DNA of 64,000 nt, taken from NCBI GenBank assembly GCA_030323885.1, contig CM059188.1, forward strand, positions 116,969,974 through 117,033,973, written 5' to 3'. This DNA is from Branchipolynoe longqiensis (lineage: Eukaryota > Annelida > Polychaeta > Phyllodocida > Polynoidae). The translations under genes were made by a program, and so were the position numbers. Positions 41,221 to 51,999 of the stretch are shown piece after piece. Position 1 is the first letter of the stretch, and each line of letters opens with the position of its first letter. The notes beneath the pieces were generated by a model that did no database searches, was not told where the DNA came from, and saw only the letters and a program-made list of their open reading frames with translations.

Positions 41221-41339
41221 TGTGGGAAGGTCGGTTTGAGACTTGTTAGTGCATGACCCCTTCACGCCAAGTCTGTGCTGTTTGCAAAACACGCCGAAAC
41301 CCTGCACATGTACACCCGCCACCCGCCACCCGCTCACCG

Positions 41340-41800
41340 GGTTTGGTGGTGGTGTGGGGGGGGGGGGGGGGGAGTGTGGTGGTGGTGGTGTGGTTGTGGT
41401 GTGGTGGTGGGAGGAGGTGATGGGGTGGATTGTTGTGTTGGGTGCTGGAGTAGCTGTACGTTGTGAAGGGGTAGGTGGTGTAAGTGGTGGTGGTGGGGAT
41501 TGAGGGTGGTTGTGTGGTGGATGGTGGTGTGGTGGATGGTGGGTTGTTGGTGGATGGTGGTGGGTAGTGGATGGTGGGTTGTTGGTGGATGGTGATGTGG
41601 GTAGTGGTGTAAGTGGTGGTGTGGTGGATTGTAGGTGGTGGGGTGTGTAGGGTGGTGGTGGTGGAGGTGGTGGTGATGGTGGAGTGGGAGTAGGTGGTGC
41701 GGTGGGTGGTGGAAGTGGTGGCGTGTAGGGTGGTGGTGGTGTGGAGTTGTGTGGTGGGGTGTGTAGGGTGGTGGGTCTGGCTCAGTGGGTGTCTGGTGTG
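41340..41800. repeat. (GGT)n-rich array
   Basis: GGTGGTGG and TGGATGGTGGGTTGTTGG units with a poly-G run at 41357-41372. Confidence 0.9.
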
Positions 41801-41883
41801 TAAACCCAAACACCATTCAGTGAAGCAGGCAGCCACAATAACACGGACACCATGTTTGCCCCAAGTCACCGCCACATGCCCTT

Positions 41884-42373
41884 CTACCTGATGCCACCCA
41901 CACATTCACTGCACACATTCACATGCCTCACATACACATGCCCTTCTACCTGATGCCACCCACACATTCACTGCACACATTCACATGCCTCACATACACA
42001 TGCCCTTCTACCTGATGCCACCCACACATTCACTGCACACATTCACATGCCTCACATACACATGCCCTTCTACCTGATGCCACCCACACATCCACTGCAC
42101 ACATTCACATGCCTCACATACACATGCCCTTCTACCTGATGCCACCCACACATTCACTGCACACATTCACATGCCTCACATACACATGCCCTTCTACCTG
42201 ATACCACCCACACATTCACTGCACACATCACATGCCTCACATACACATGCCCTTCTACCTGATGCCACCCACACATTCACTGCACACATTCACATGCCTC
42301 ACATACACATGCCCTTCTACCTGATGCCACCCACACATTCACTGCACACATTCACATGCCTCACATACACATG
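41884..42373. repeat. 62-bp minisatellite, eight units
   Basis: Units of CTACCTGATGCCACCCACAC, ATTCACTGCACACATTCACA, then TGCCTCACATACACATGCCC. Very homogeneous, with single-base changes only (ATCCACTGC, GATACCACC) and one short deletion. No variable spacers. Confidence 0.97.
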
Positions 42374-42705
42374 CCGGGTTTTGCATCCACTCCTTCACAT
42401 CACACACGTACACACACCACAACACACACCACATCACACAACACACACATCACACAACACACCACATCACACAACACACACCACATCACACAACACTCAC
42501 CACAACACATCACACAGCACACACACCACATCACATCACACACAACACATACCACATCACACAACACATCACACAACACACATCACATCACACACCACAT
42601 ACCACATCACACACCACATCACACAACACACACCACATCACACAACACACGATGTCACAGAACACACACCACATCACACACCACATCACACAACACACAC
42701 ACGCC
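42374..42705. repeat. (CACACAACACACCACAT)n array
   Basis: CACATCACACAACACA-type units of 10-24 bp. Confidence 0.95.
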
Positions 42706-43735
42706 TGGGCGTGTGTGGGTGAGGATGGGGATGTGTGGGAGGAGGTGAGGATCTGAGGGTAGGGTGTGCATGTGCGTGTGGGTGAGGATGTGTGGGTGAG
42801 GATGTGTGGGTGAGGATGTGTGGGGGAGGATGTGTGGGGGAGGATGTGGGGTGTGTGGGTGAAGGTGAGGATGTGGGGGTGAGGATGTGTGGGGGAGGAT
42901 GTGGGGTGTGTGGGTGAAGGTGAGGATGTGGGGGTGAGGATGTGGGGTTGTGTGGGTGGAGGTGAGGATGTGTGGGTGAGCATGTTTGGGTGAGCATGTG
43001 TGGGTGGGCATGTGTGGGTGAGCATGTGGGTGTGTTGGTGGAGGTGAGGACGTGTGGGTGGGATGGGGGGGTGGAGGTGAGGATGTGTGGGTGGGGGGTA
43101 TGTGGGTGGAGGTGAGGATGTGTGGGTGGGGGGGTGTGTGGGTGGAGGTGAGGATGTGGGGTGAGGATGTGGGGTGTGTGGGTGGAGGTGAGGATGTGGG
43201 GGTGGATGTTGGGTGTGGATGTGTGGGTGAGCATGTGTGGGTGAGGATGTGAGGATGTGGGGGTGTGTGGGTGGAGGTGAGGATGTGTGGGTGAGGATGT
43301 GGGGTGGAGGTGAGGATGTGTGGGTGGGGGAGGTATGTGGGTGGAGGTGTGGATGTGTGGGGTGGGTGGAGGTGAGGATGTGGGGGGTGAGGATGTGGGG
43401 TGTGTGGGTGAAGGTGAGGATTTGGTGTGGGTGAGGATGTGGGGGTGTGTGGGTGGAGGTGAGGATGTGTGGGTGAGCATGTGTGGGTGGGCGTAGGTGA
43501 GGATGTGGGGGTGTGTGGGTGGAGGTGAGGATGTGTGGGTGAGGATGTGTGGGTGGAGGTGAGGATGTGTGGGTGAGGATGTGGGGGTGTGTGGGTGGAG
43601 GTGAGGCTGTGTGGGTGATGATGTGTGGTGTGGGCGTAGGTGAGGATGTGGGGGTGTGTGGGTGGAGGTGAGGCTGTGTGGGTGATGATGTGTGGTGTGG
43701 GCGTAGGTGAGGATGTGGAGGTGGGGGTGTCTTGT
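42706..43735. repeat. 1-kb array of GTGGGTGAGGATGTG units
   Basis: 15-35-bp units GTGGGTGGAGGTGAGGATGT. Larger blocks recur, for example GGTGATGATGTGTGGTGTGG, then GCGTAGGTGAGGATGTGG at about 43614 and 43681. Minus-strand His/Pro/Thr ORFs are artefacts. Confidence 0.95.
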
Positions 43736-44112
43736 GGGGGCTGTCTGTGGGGGCACAGACAGAGCCGCACACACGAGGGTAATTGAAGTGGCTGTAGTGC
43801 TGGGAGGGCCTGTGTGCCCGGCAGGACGGCGGGCCGGCCTGGTGCTGTTTGTTGTAGCGGGTTGACGGAGTGGATTCACTAACGCCGCAGTCGCCCGCCA
43901 GATCTCCTCTGACAGATTACTGTATTCGGCAGTCGTCCGCCGAGCCGTAATGCAACCCGACCACGCACCGCCGGGCAACCAGCAGCACCCGCCCGAACAG
44001 CTGGTCACGATGGCACGGCGAGTTAGGTGGGTGTCGCCACGTGTGATTCGAATCGAAGGACATAAGGAGGGGTGGGAGGTATGGGGGAGAGCAGACAGTT
44101 GTTGGTTTAGGG
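43736..44112. other. Non-repetitive island between arrays
   Basis: About 375 bp with balanced composition. On the minus strand a frame reads TARRTTAEYSNLSEEIWRAT at about 43890-43950. It fuses into repeat-encoded sequence downstream and has no recognised domain, so an exon is possible but unsupported. Confidence 0.35.
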
Positions 44113-44642
44113 GTGGTGTGTGGTGTGTGGTGTGTGGTGTGTGGTGTGTGGTGTGTGGTGTGTGGTGTGTGGTGTGTGGTGTGTGGTGTGTGGTGGTGGT
44201 GTGTGGTGTGTGGTGTGTGGTGTGTGTGTGTGGTGTGTGGTGTGTGGTTGTGTGGTGTGTGGTGTGTGGTGTGTGGTGTTGTGGTGTGTGGTGTGTGGTG
44301 TGTGGTGTGTGGTGTGTGGTGTGTGGTGGTGGTGGTGGTGGTGGTGGTGTGTGGTGTGTGGTGTGTGGTGTGTGGTGTGTGGTGTGTGGTGTGTGGTGTG
44401 TGGTGTGTGGTGTGTGGTGTGTGGTTGGGTGGTGGGTGGTGGGTGGTGGGTGGTGGGTGGTGGGTGGTGGGTGGTGGGTGGTGGGTGGTGGGTGGTGGGT
44501 GGTGGGTGGTGGGTGGTGGGTGGTGGTGGTGGGTGGTGGGTGGTGGGTGGGTGGGTGGTGGGTGGTGGGTGGTGGGTGGTGGGTGGTGGGTGGTGGGTGG
44601 TGGGTGGTGGGTGGTGGGTGGTGGGTGGTGGGTGGTGGGTGG
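44113..44642. repeat. (GTGTGTG)n then (GGTGGGT)n array
   Basis: Seven-base GGTGTGT units up to 44423 (with a GGT block at 44325-44348), then GGTGGGT units to 44642. A sharp single switch from one heptamer to the other; GGTGGGT is a potential G-quadruplex repeat. Confidence 0.95.
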
Positions 44643-44850
44643 CTGTAATGTATGTATATATGTATGTATGTATGTATGTATGAAAGTATGTATGTATGTA
44701 CGTATGTATGTATGTATGCATGTATTTATGTATTGTGTATGTATTGTGTGTATTGTGCATGTATTGTGCATCTATTGTGCGTGTATTGTGCGTGTATTGT
44801 GCATGTATTGTGCATGTATGTTGTATCTATGTATGTATTATTGTATGTAA
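44643..44850. repeat. (TATG)n and (TATTGTGCATG)n array
   Basis: TATGTATG tetramers, then 11-bp GTGTATTGTGC units. Confidence 0.9.
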
Positions 44851-44907
44851 CGTGGTTGGTTGTTGGAGTTTTACGTCCTGGCAACATCTAAGGTCATATC
44901 AGGACGG
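44851..44907 (-). mobile_element. SINE-A 3' fragment at an array edge
   Basis: GGTTGGTTGTTGGAGTTTTA, CGTCCTGGCAACATCTAAGG, TCATATCAGGACGG. The SINE sequence stops where the 49-bp satellite begins. Confidence 0.85.
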
Positions 44908-47158
44908 TGAGGGTGTGGTTGTAGTGTAGCGTGGTGTGTGTGTGGTGTGTGGTGGAGTGTGGTGTGGTTGTAGTGTAGCATGGTGTGTGTGTGGTGTGTG
45001 GTGGAGTGGGGTGTGGTTGTAGTGTAGCGTGGTGTGTGTGTGGTGTGTGGTGGAGTGTGGTGTGGTTGTAGTGTAGCATGGTGTGTGTGTGGTGTGTGGT
45101 GGAGTGTGGTGTGGTTGTAGTGTAGTGTGGTGTGTGTGGTGTGTGGTGGAGTGTGGTGTGGTTGTAGTGTAGCGTGGTGTGTGTGTGGTGTGTGGTGGAG
45201 TGTGGTGTGGTTGTAGTGTAGTGTGGTGTGTGTGGTGTGTGGTGGAGTGTGGTGTGGTTGTAGTGTAGCGTGGTGTGTGTGTGGTGTGTGGTGGAGTGTG
45301 GTGTGTTGTAGTGTAGCGTGGTGTGTGTGTGGTGTGTGGTGGAGTGTGGTGTGGTTGTAGTGTAGCGTGGTGTGTGTGTGGTGTGTGGTGGAGTGTGGTG
45401 TGGTTGTAGTGTAGGTGGTGTGTGTGTGGTGTGTGGTGGAGTGTGGTGGTTGTAGTGTAGCATGGTGTGTGTGTGGTGTGTGGGGAGTGTGGTGTGGTTG
45501 TAGTGTAGCGTGGTGTGTGTGTGGTGTGTGGTGGAGTGTGGTGTGGTGTAGTGTAGTGTGGTGTGTGTGTGGTGTGTGGTGGTGTGTGGTGTGGTTGTAG
45601 TGTGTGTGGTGTGTGTGTGGTGGAGTGTGGTGTGTTGTAGTGTAGCGTGGTGTGTGTGTGGTGGTGTGGAGGTGGTGTGGTTGTAGTGTAGCGTGGTGTG
45701 TGTGTGGTGTGTGGTGGAGTGTGGTGTGGTTGTAGTGTAGCGTGGTGTGTGTGTGGTGTGTGGTGGAGTGTGGTGTGGTTGTAGTGTAGCGTGGTGTGTG
45801 TGTGGTGTGTGGTGGAGTGTGGTGTGGTTGTAGTGTAGCGTGGTGTGTGTGTGGTGTGTGGTGGAGTGTGGTGTGGTTGTAGTGTAGTGTGGTGTGTGTG
45901 TGGTGTGTGGTGGAGTGTGGTGTGGTTGTAGTGTAGCGTGGTGTGTGTGTGGTGTGTGGTGGAGTGTGGTGTGGTTGTAGTGTAGCGTGGTGTGTGTGTG
46001 GTGTGTGGTGGAGTGTGTGTGGTTGTAGTGTAGCGTGGTGTGTGTGTGGTGTGTGGTGGAGTGTGGTGTGGTTGTAGTGTAGTGTGGTGTGTGTGTGGTG
46101 TGTGGTGGAGTGTGGTGTGGGTAGTGTAGCGTGGTGTGTGTGTGGTGTGTGGTGGAGTGTGGTGTTGTAGTGTAGCTGGTGTGTGTGGTGTGTGGTGGAG
46201 TGTGGTTGGTTGTAGTGTAGCGTGGTGTGTGTGTGGTGTGTGGTGGAGTGTGGTGTGGTTGTAGTGTAGCGTGGTGTGTGTGTGAGGTTGTAGTGTAGCG
46301 TGGTGTGTGTGTGGTGTGTGGTGGAGTGTGGTGTGGTTGTAGTGTAGTGTGGTGTGTGTGGTGTGTGGTGGAGTGTGGTTGTAGTGTAGCGTGGTGTGTG
46401 TGTGTGGTGTGTGGTGGAGTGTGGTGTGGTTGTAGTGTAGCATGGTGTGTGTGTGGTGTGTGGTGGAGTGTGGTGTGGTTGTAGTGTAGCGTGGTGTGTG
46501 TGTGGTGTGTGGTGGAGTGTGGTGTGGTTGTAGTGTAGTGTGGTGTGTGTGGTGTGTGGTGGAGTGTGGTGTGGTTGTAGTGTAGCGTGGTGTGTGTGTG
46601 GTGTGTGGTGGAGTGTGGTGTGGTTGTAGTGTAGTGTGGTGTGTGTGTGGTGTGTGGTGGAGTGTGGTGTGGTTGTAGTGTAGCGTGGTGTGTGTGTGTG
46701 GTGTGTGGTGGGTGTGTGTGGTTGTAGTGTAGCGTGGTGTGTTGTGGTGTGGGTGGAGTGTGGTGTGGTTGTAGTGTAGCATGGTGTGTGTGTGGTGTGT
46801 GGTGGAGTGTGGTGTGGTTGTAGTGTAGGTGGGTGTGTGTGTGGTGTGTGGTGGAGTGTGGTGTGGTTGTAGTGTAGCGTGGTGTGTGTGTGGTGTGTGG
46901 TGAGTGTGTGTGGTTGTAGTGTAGCATGTGTGTGTGTGGTGTGTGGTGGAGTGTGGTGTGGTTGTAGTGTAGCGTGGTGTGTGTGTGTGGTGTGTGGTGG
47001 AGTGTGGTGCGGTTGTAGTGTAGTGTGGTGTGTGTGTGGTGTGTGGTGGAGTGTGGTGTGGTTGTAGTGTAGCGTGGTGTGTGTGTGGTGTGTGGTGGAG
47101 TGTGGTGTGGTTGTAGTGTAGCGTGGTGTGTGTGTGGTGTGTGGTGGAGTGTGGTGTG
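44908..47158. repeat. 49-bp satellite array (about 46 units)
   Basis: Units of GTGTGGTTGTAGTGTAGCGT, GGTGTGTGTGTGGTGTGTGG, then TGGAGTGTG; starts at 44919 and 44968 define the period. Most variation is AGCGT/AGCAT/AGTGT and loss of one TG. It runs to near the gap, so its true length is unknown. Confidence 0.97.
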
Positions 47159-47193
47159 TATAAAGGCCCAGTCAGACCTCACCGGATTGAGGA

Positions 47194-47692
47194 NNNNNNN
47201 NNNNNNNNNNNNNNNNNNNNNNNNNNNNNNNNNNNNNNNNNNNNNNNNNNNNNNNNNNNNNNNNNNNNNNNNNNNNNNNNNNNNNNNNNNNNNNNNNNNN
47301 NNNNNNNNNNNNNNNNNNNNNNNNNNNNNNNNNNNNNNNNNNNNNNNNNNNNNNNNNNNNNNNNNNNNNNNNNNNNNNNNNNNNNNNNNNNNNNNNNNNN
47401 NNNNNNNNNNNNNNNNNNNNNNNNNNNNNNNNNNNNNNNNNNNNNNNNNNNNNNNNNNNNNNNNNNNNNNNNNNNNNNNNNNNNNNNNNNNNNNNNNNNN
47501 NNNNNNNNNNNNNNNNNNNNNNNNNNNNNNNNNNNNNNNNNNNNNNNNNNNNNNNNNNNNNNNNNNNNNNNNNNNNNNNNNNNNNNNNNNNNNNNNNNNN
47601 NNNNNNNNNNNNNNNNNNNNNNNNNNNNNNNNNNNNNNNNNNNNNNNNNNNNNNNNNNNNNNNNNNNNNNNNNNNNNNNNNNNNNNNNNNNN
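47194..47692. other. Assembly gap (N)
   Basis: 499 N after the satellite and 35 bp of other sequence. Confidence 1.
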
Positions 47693-48240
47693 CCCTGACA
47701 CCACCCCTACACCCCCCTACACCCACCCACACATACCCCAGCCCTTACACTACCTTCCTACACCCCCCTACACCCACACACACATACGCCAGCCCTTACA
47801 CGAGCCCCCTGCACCCCTACACCCACACACACCCCAGCCCTTACACCCCCCCCCCCCCTACAGTCCCATACAGCTCACTACACCCCCTACACCCTCCGAA
47901 CATGCCGTGCTGCGCAGGCGCAGACTCACCCAGGAGGACAGGCGTGAATATAGCGGGCCGCGCGAGTGGTGGGTGTGGATGTGTGGATGTGTGGATGTGT
48001 GGATGTGTGGGTGTGTGGGTTTGAGGGTGTGGTGGGTCTGGGTGGGGGAGAGGAACAGCTATGCCCGTTGCATGGTGGGAGGTGGAAGGTGCGGTGTGGG
48101 GGTGTGGTGGTTCTGGGTGGGGGAGAGGAGAGGCTATGCGCGTTGCATGGTGGGAGGTGGGAGGTGGGATGTGTTGGGTGTGGGGGTGTGGGGGTTGTGC
48201 ATAATGACGTACTGGCGGGCTGGGTGCTTTGGGATAGATG
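47693..48240. repeat. Mixed C- and G/T-rich short repeats
   Basis: (CACCCCCTA)n at 47700-47890, (GTGTGGAT)n at 47975-48010, and a duplicated block CTGGGTGGGGGAGAGGA...GGCTATGC-GTTGCATGGTGG at about 48038 and 48113. Confidence 0.8.
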
Positions 48241-48299
48241 CATAATGAGATAGGTATGTATGCTTAACGGAAGGTCGTTCGGGGACGGACGCAAACACT

Positions 48300-48930
48300 C
48301 GCAGACCCCCTCCCCCCAGTCACCCATCCTCTCCTCCCCATCCCATCCCCCCTCATCCCTTCCCATCCTCCTCCTCTCCCCCTCCTCCTCCTCTCCTCAC
48401 CTCCATATCCCTTCCTCTTCTCCTCCATCTCTTCTCTTCCACTTCTCCCCTTCCCCTCTCCACCCGTGCCCCCTCCTTCCCTCACATGCAACCCACATTC
48501 CCCCCTTTCCCTCCTCCCCTCTCCTCCTACCCTCCTCACTCTTCCCCTCTTCCTTCCTCCCCTCCGCTCCTCCCACCCCTTTCTCCACTCATCCTCTCCC
48601 CTTCCCCCTCCCTCCCCTCTCCTTCTCCTCCCCATCTCCCCTTCCTCACTTCATCGTTCAGCTCACCCATTCCTTCCTTCATTCCTCTTTTCCCTTCTCC
48701 TCCCCTCCCACTTCCTCCCCTCCGCTCCATCAATCCTCCGCCTCCATCCCCCTTCTCCCTCATCTCCCTTCCTCCTCCTCCACCCTCCATCCTCCCCTCC
48801 TTGTTCTCCCCCCCCCCCCCCGCTCCTCCCCCTTCTTCCTCCTCACTCCCACCTCATCTCGCCCCCCTCATGCACCCCCCCCCCCCCCACCTTCCCCATA
48901 ACCACCGCTCCCTACACCCCCCCCCACACA
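48300..48930. repeat. Polypyrimidine tract, 0.6 kb
   Basis: Degenerate CCTCCTC and TTCCCCT words with very few purines on the top strand. Confidence 0.95.
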
Positions 48931-49236
48931 CACACTACAAATGGCTGTCAGCGGGTCGAGGTAAGTACCGGAAGTTGCCAGACCGATTGTCTGCAAATGG
49001 GATTCCTCCATTGACTTAATAAATGAGTGTATCAACAAGAACAATAAAAGTGGCTGCGTTGGTGATAATTGGTGTTGCGCCCTGTTGGCCTGCTTACCCG
49101 TAGCAGCCGCCTAGACCGTGACCTGTGACCTGTGACCTATATCCCTAATCTGTGGCCGATGCCTTGTTTTCTGTGGCCCATACTACTTGAGCCTGTGGAA
49201 TCGAAAGTGGTTGTGGCAAGTAAGCAGTAATTGTGG
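48931..49236. other. No recognised feature
   Basis: Non-repetitive; contains a short GACCTGTGACC triplet near 49118. Confidence 0.5.
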
Positions 49237-49240
49237 CAAT

Positions 49241-49428
49241 CGCGTGTGCGTGTGCGTGTGCGTGTGCGTGTGCGTGTGCGTGTGCGTGTGCGTGTGCGTG
49301 TGCGTGTGCGTGTGCGTGTGCGTGTGCGTGTGCGTGTGCGTGTGCGTGTGCGTGTGCGTGTGCGTGTGCGTGTGCGTGTGCGTGTGCGTGTGCGTGTGCG
49401 TGTGCGTGTGCGTGTGCGTGTGCGTGTG
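49241..49428. repeat. (GTGTGC)n hexanucleotide, about 31 units
   Basis: Perfect or nearly perfect GTGTGC units. Start of a run of period-6 repeats that continues to about 49990. Confidence 0.98.
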
Positions 49429-49990
49429 AATCCACGTCTACGCATAAGGCTACACCTACGTCTACGACTATGCCTATATCTATGTCTACTTCTACCTCTA
49501 CCTCTACCTCTACCTCTACCTCTACCTCTACCTCTACCTCTACATCCAAGTCTGCATCTGCATCTAAGGCTGCGTCTCTGTCTCCGCCTCTGTCTGCTTC
49601 TCCCTCTCCGTCTCCGTCTGCTTCTCGGCCTCGGTCTCAGTCTCAGTCTCAGTCTCAGTCTCAGTCTCAGTCTCAGTCTCGGTCTCGGTCTCGGTCTCGG
49701 CCTCCTTCTCCTTCTCCGTCTCCGTCTCCGTCTCCGTCTCCATCTCGGTCTCGGTCTCGGTCTCGGCCTCCTTCTCCATTTCCGTCTCCGTCTCCGTCTC
49801 CGTCTCCGTCTCCGTCTCCATCTCCGTCTCCGTCTCCGTCTCCGTCTCCGTCTCCGTCTCCGTCTCCGTCTCCGTCTCCGTCTCCGTCTCAGTCTCAGTC
49901 TCAGTCGCAGTCTCAGTCTCAGTCTCCGTCTCCCTCTCCCTCTCCCTCTCCGTCTCCGTCTCCGTCTGCTTCTCCGTCTCCGTATGCGTG
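49429..49990. repeat. Period-6 mosaic: CTACCT, CAGTCT, CGGTCT, CCGTCT
   Basis: Consecutive blocks of (TCTACC)n, (GTCTCA)n, (GTCTCG)n and (GTCTCC)n, then CTGTGG-like words to about 50040. The hexamer changes but the phase stays. Confidence 0.95.
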
Positions 49991-50198
49991 TATCATGAGG
50001 TTGTAGCTGCGGCTGTGGCTGTGGCTATGGCCATGGCAGTGCTTGAGGCTACGCGTGATTTTTAGACCACACATCCTCTCCCTCTCCCCGCACACCTCGT
50101 CTCAGATCAATACCCACTTCACAGTGCGCCGCCCGGCTTCAGGACGTAAACCCGCCGTCTCTCTCCAGCATTACACGATTACACAATGTGACACCTTA
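49991..50198. other. No recognised feature
   Basis: About 200 bp between the hexamer mosaic and the MITE. Confidence 0.5.
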
Positions 50199-50596
50199 TG
50201 CCAGATACACACCTACCGTATTATCCCACAAAACCCACACTACCTTACGACTAAAACTGCCCGATTCACAACCAACAACCAACAACAACCCAAACAAAGT
50301 CACAAACCAATCGCTAGATGTGCAGCTACCCATACAGACACACATACCATATACGATTCGCGCACTAAAACTCACTATCAGCTAAAACAACGGCCGATTA
50401 ATATTTCGAATCGCGAATCGAAACCAATGCAATCGCACACCTACCGTTTTAGCCCTAAAAATTAGTTTTTAGTCGTGAATCGCAACCGGTAGGTGTGCTA
50501 GGGGAGTGCACACCTCACGATTTTTGGGCAGTTTTAGATCGTATACGCTAGGTGGGTGCGGGAAAACGATCGTATACGGTAGGTGTGTACCGGGCA
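50199..50596. mobile_element. Harbinger-like MITE H3, longer copy
   Basis: The ends are TGCCAGATACACACCTACCG and the reverse of GGTAGGTGTGTACCGGGCA. TTA is outside the left end and ATA outside the right. The interior has CGATTCGCGCACTAAAACTC, TTCGAATCGCGAATCG and an inner AGGTGTGC...GCACACCT foldback, all shared with the copy at 58386. Confidence 0.85.
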
Positions 50597-50724
50597 ATAG
50601 AGTTACACGACACACACTGATAAACGCCTAGTCACTGCACCACACCCACCCACCAACCTGCCCTGACAAAAACTGCAGCAGCTCTGTCTTCTACACACGC
50701 ACACAACTAGGCACATCTTCTACG

Positions 50725-51490
50725 CACACACGCACACATACACACATACACACATACACACATACACACATACACACATACACACAAACACACATACACA
50801 CATACACACATACACACATACACACAACACACATACACACATGCACGCATGCATGCACGCACACACACATACACACATACACACATACACACATACACAC
50901 ATACACACATACACACATACACACATACATACAATGATACACATACACACAAACACACATACACACAAACAAACATACACATACAAACACATAAACACAC
51001 ACATACACACATACATATGTATATACACATACACAGATATACATACACATACACACATACACATATACACATGCAATGATACACACATACACACATTCAC
51101 ACATACACACAAGCGCATACACTTACAAATACACACATACATACATATGCACATACACACATACACACATACACACATATACACATACATACATACATAC
51201 AGATACATACAATTACACACTGACATGCATATACATACACACATACACACATATACACACACATACACACACATACACACATACACACATACACACATAC
51301 ACACATACACACATACACACATACACACATACACACATACACACATACACACATACACACATACACACATACACATACACATACACACATTTCACATGCA
51401 CACATACACACATACACACATACACATACACACATTTCACATGCACACATACGCACATACACACATACACACACATACAGATACACACAG
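50725..51490. repeat. (ACACAT)n array
   Basis: Nearly pure ACACAT with CATACATA variants, and a repeated block CACATTTCACATGCACACAT at about 51386 and 51431. Confidence 0.97.
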
Positions 51491-51614
51491 ACACACTCGG
51501 TCCTGCCATCCCGACCGGTTGGGGGGCTGGGGGGGGGGGGGTGAGAGGGATGTGAACCAGGCATCACAAAGGGGGAATAAATCACGCGGTCGCCCTGGAG
51601 TGGGCTGCCGTGGA

Positions 51615-51685
51615 GAAGGGTGTGTGTGTGTGGGTAGGTGTGTGTGTGTGGGTGGGTAGGTAGGTGGGTGGGTGGGTGGAGGAGG
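51615..51685. repeat. (GT)n/(GGTA)n tract
   Basis: TGTGTGTGTGGGTAGG and GGTGGGTGGGTGG. Confidence 0.9.
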
Positions 51686-51850
51686 GAGGGGTCGAGGGCC
51701 GCTGAAGACACGCTCTCTGTATGACAGCCAGTTTTGATCCCTTCTCCCCTCCCCCATCATTCAACTGCCACCACCCCCCACCCCCACATACACACACTCA
51801 CGTCACAGCCGGTCCTGCCCCTGGCTGTGATGGCTGCGCTCCCAGTTATC

Positions 51851-51985
51851 AGTGCCGCCGCCAGAAGGCGCAGCGGGTGTTGTCTTCATGTTGCCGCCAG
51901 GGGGCGCTGTTGTATATAGCCGCTCTAGCGCCACCAGAGGGCGCCGCGGCATACAGTCGTCTGCAGGTCACCTTAGGGCACTGCC
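51851..51985 (+). promoter_or_regulatory. Cluster of three CTCF-like motifs
   Basis: CCGCCAGAAGGCGC (51858-51871), CCGCCAGGGGGCGC (51894-51907) and CCACCAGAGGGCGC (51931-51944) lie in the same orientation, 36 and 37 bp apart. The last two fit the conserved bilaterian CTCF core (CCASYAGRKGGCRS type). The surrounding DNA is a degenerate tandem of about 36 bp, so the motifs may be by-products of a repeat. A fourth, decayed unit (CACCTTAGGGCACTGCC) follows at 51969. Confidence 0.45.
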
Positions 51986-51999
51986 ACGTATAACTGCTC

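Noticed and set aside
41884..42373. CRISPR-like regular repeats
   Set aside because: The units are contiguous with no variable spacers, and the context is a eukaryotic minisatellite.
42588..44008. 370-440-codon His/Pro/Thr/Ser frames on the minus strand
   Set aside because: Products of the GTGGGTGAGGATGTG array; several overlapping frames are equally long. The non-repetitive start of one (43736-44008) is noted separately.
44894..47704. 936-codon frame on the minus strand
   Set aside because: It reads through the 49-bp satellite and a gap of N; not a protein.
49231..50006. 255-codon Arg/Val then Leu/Arg frame, or poly-Ala-Cys/Ser-Pro frame
   Set aside because: Both are readings of the period-6 mosaic.
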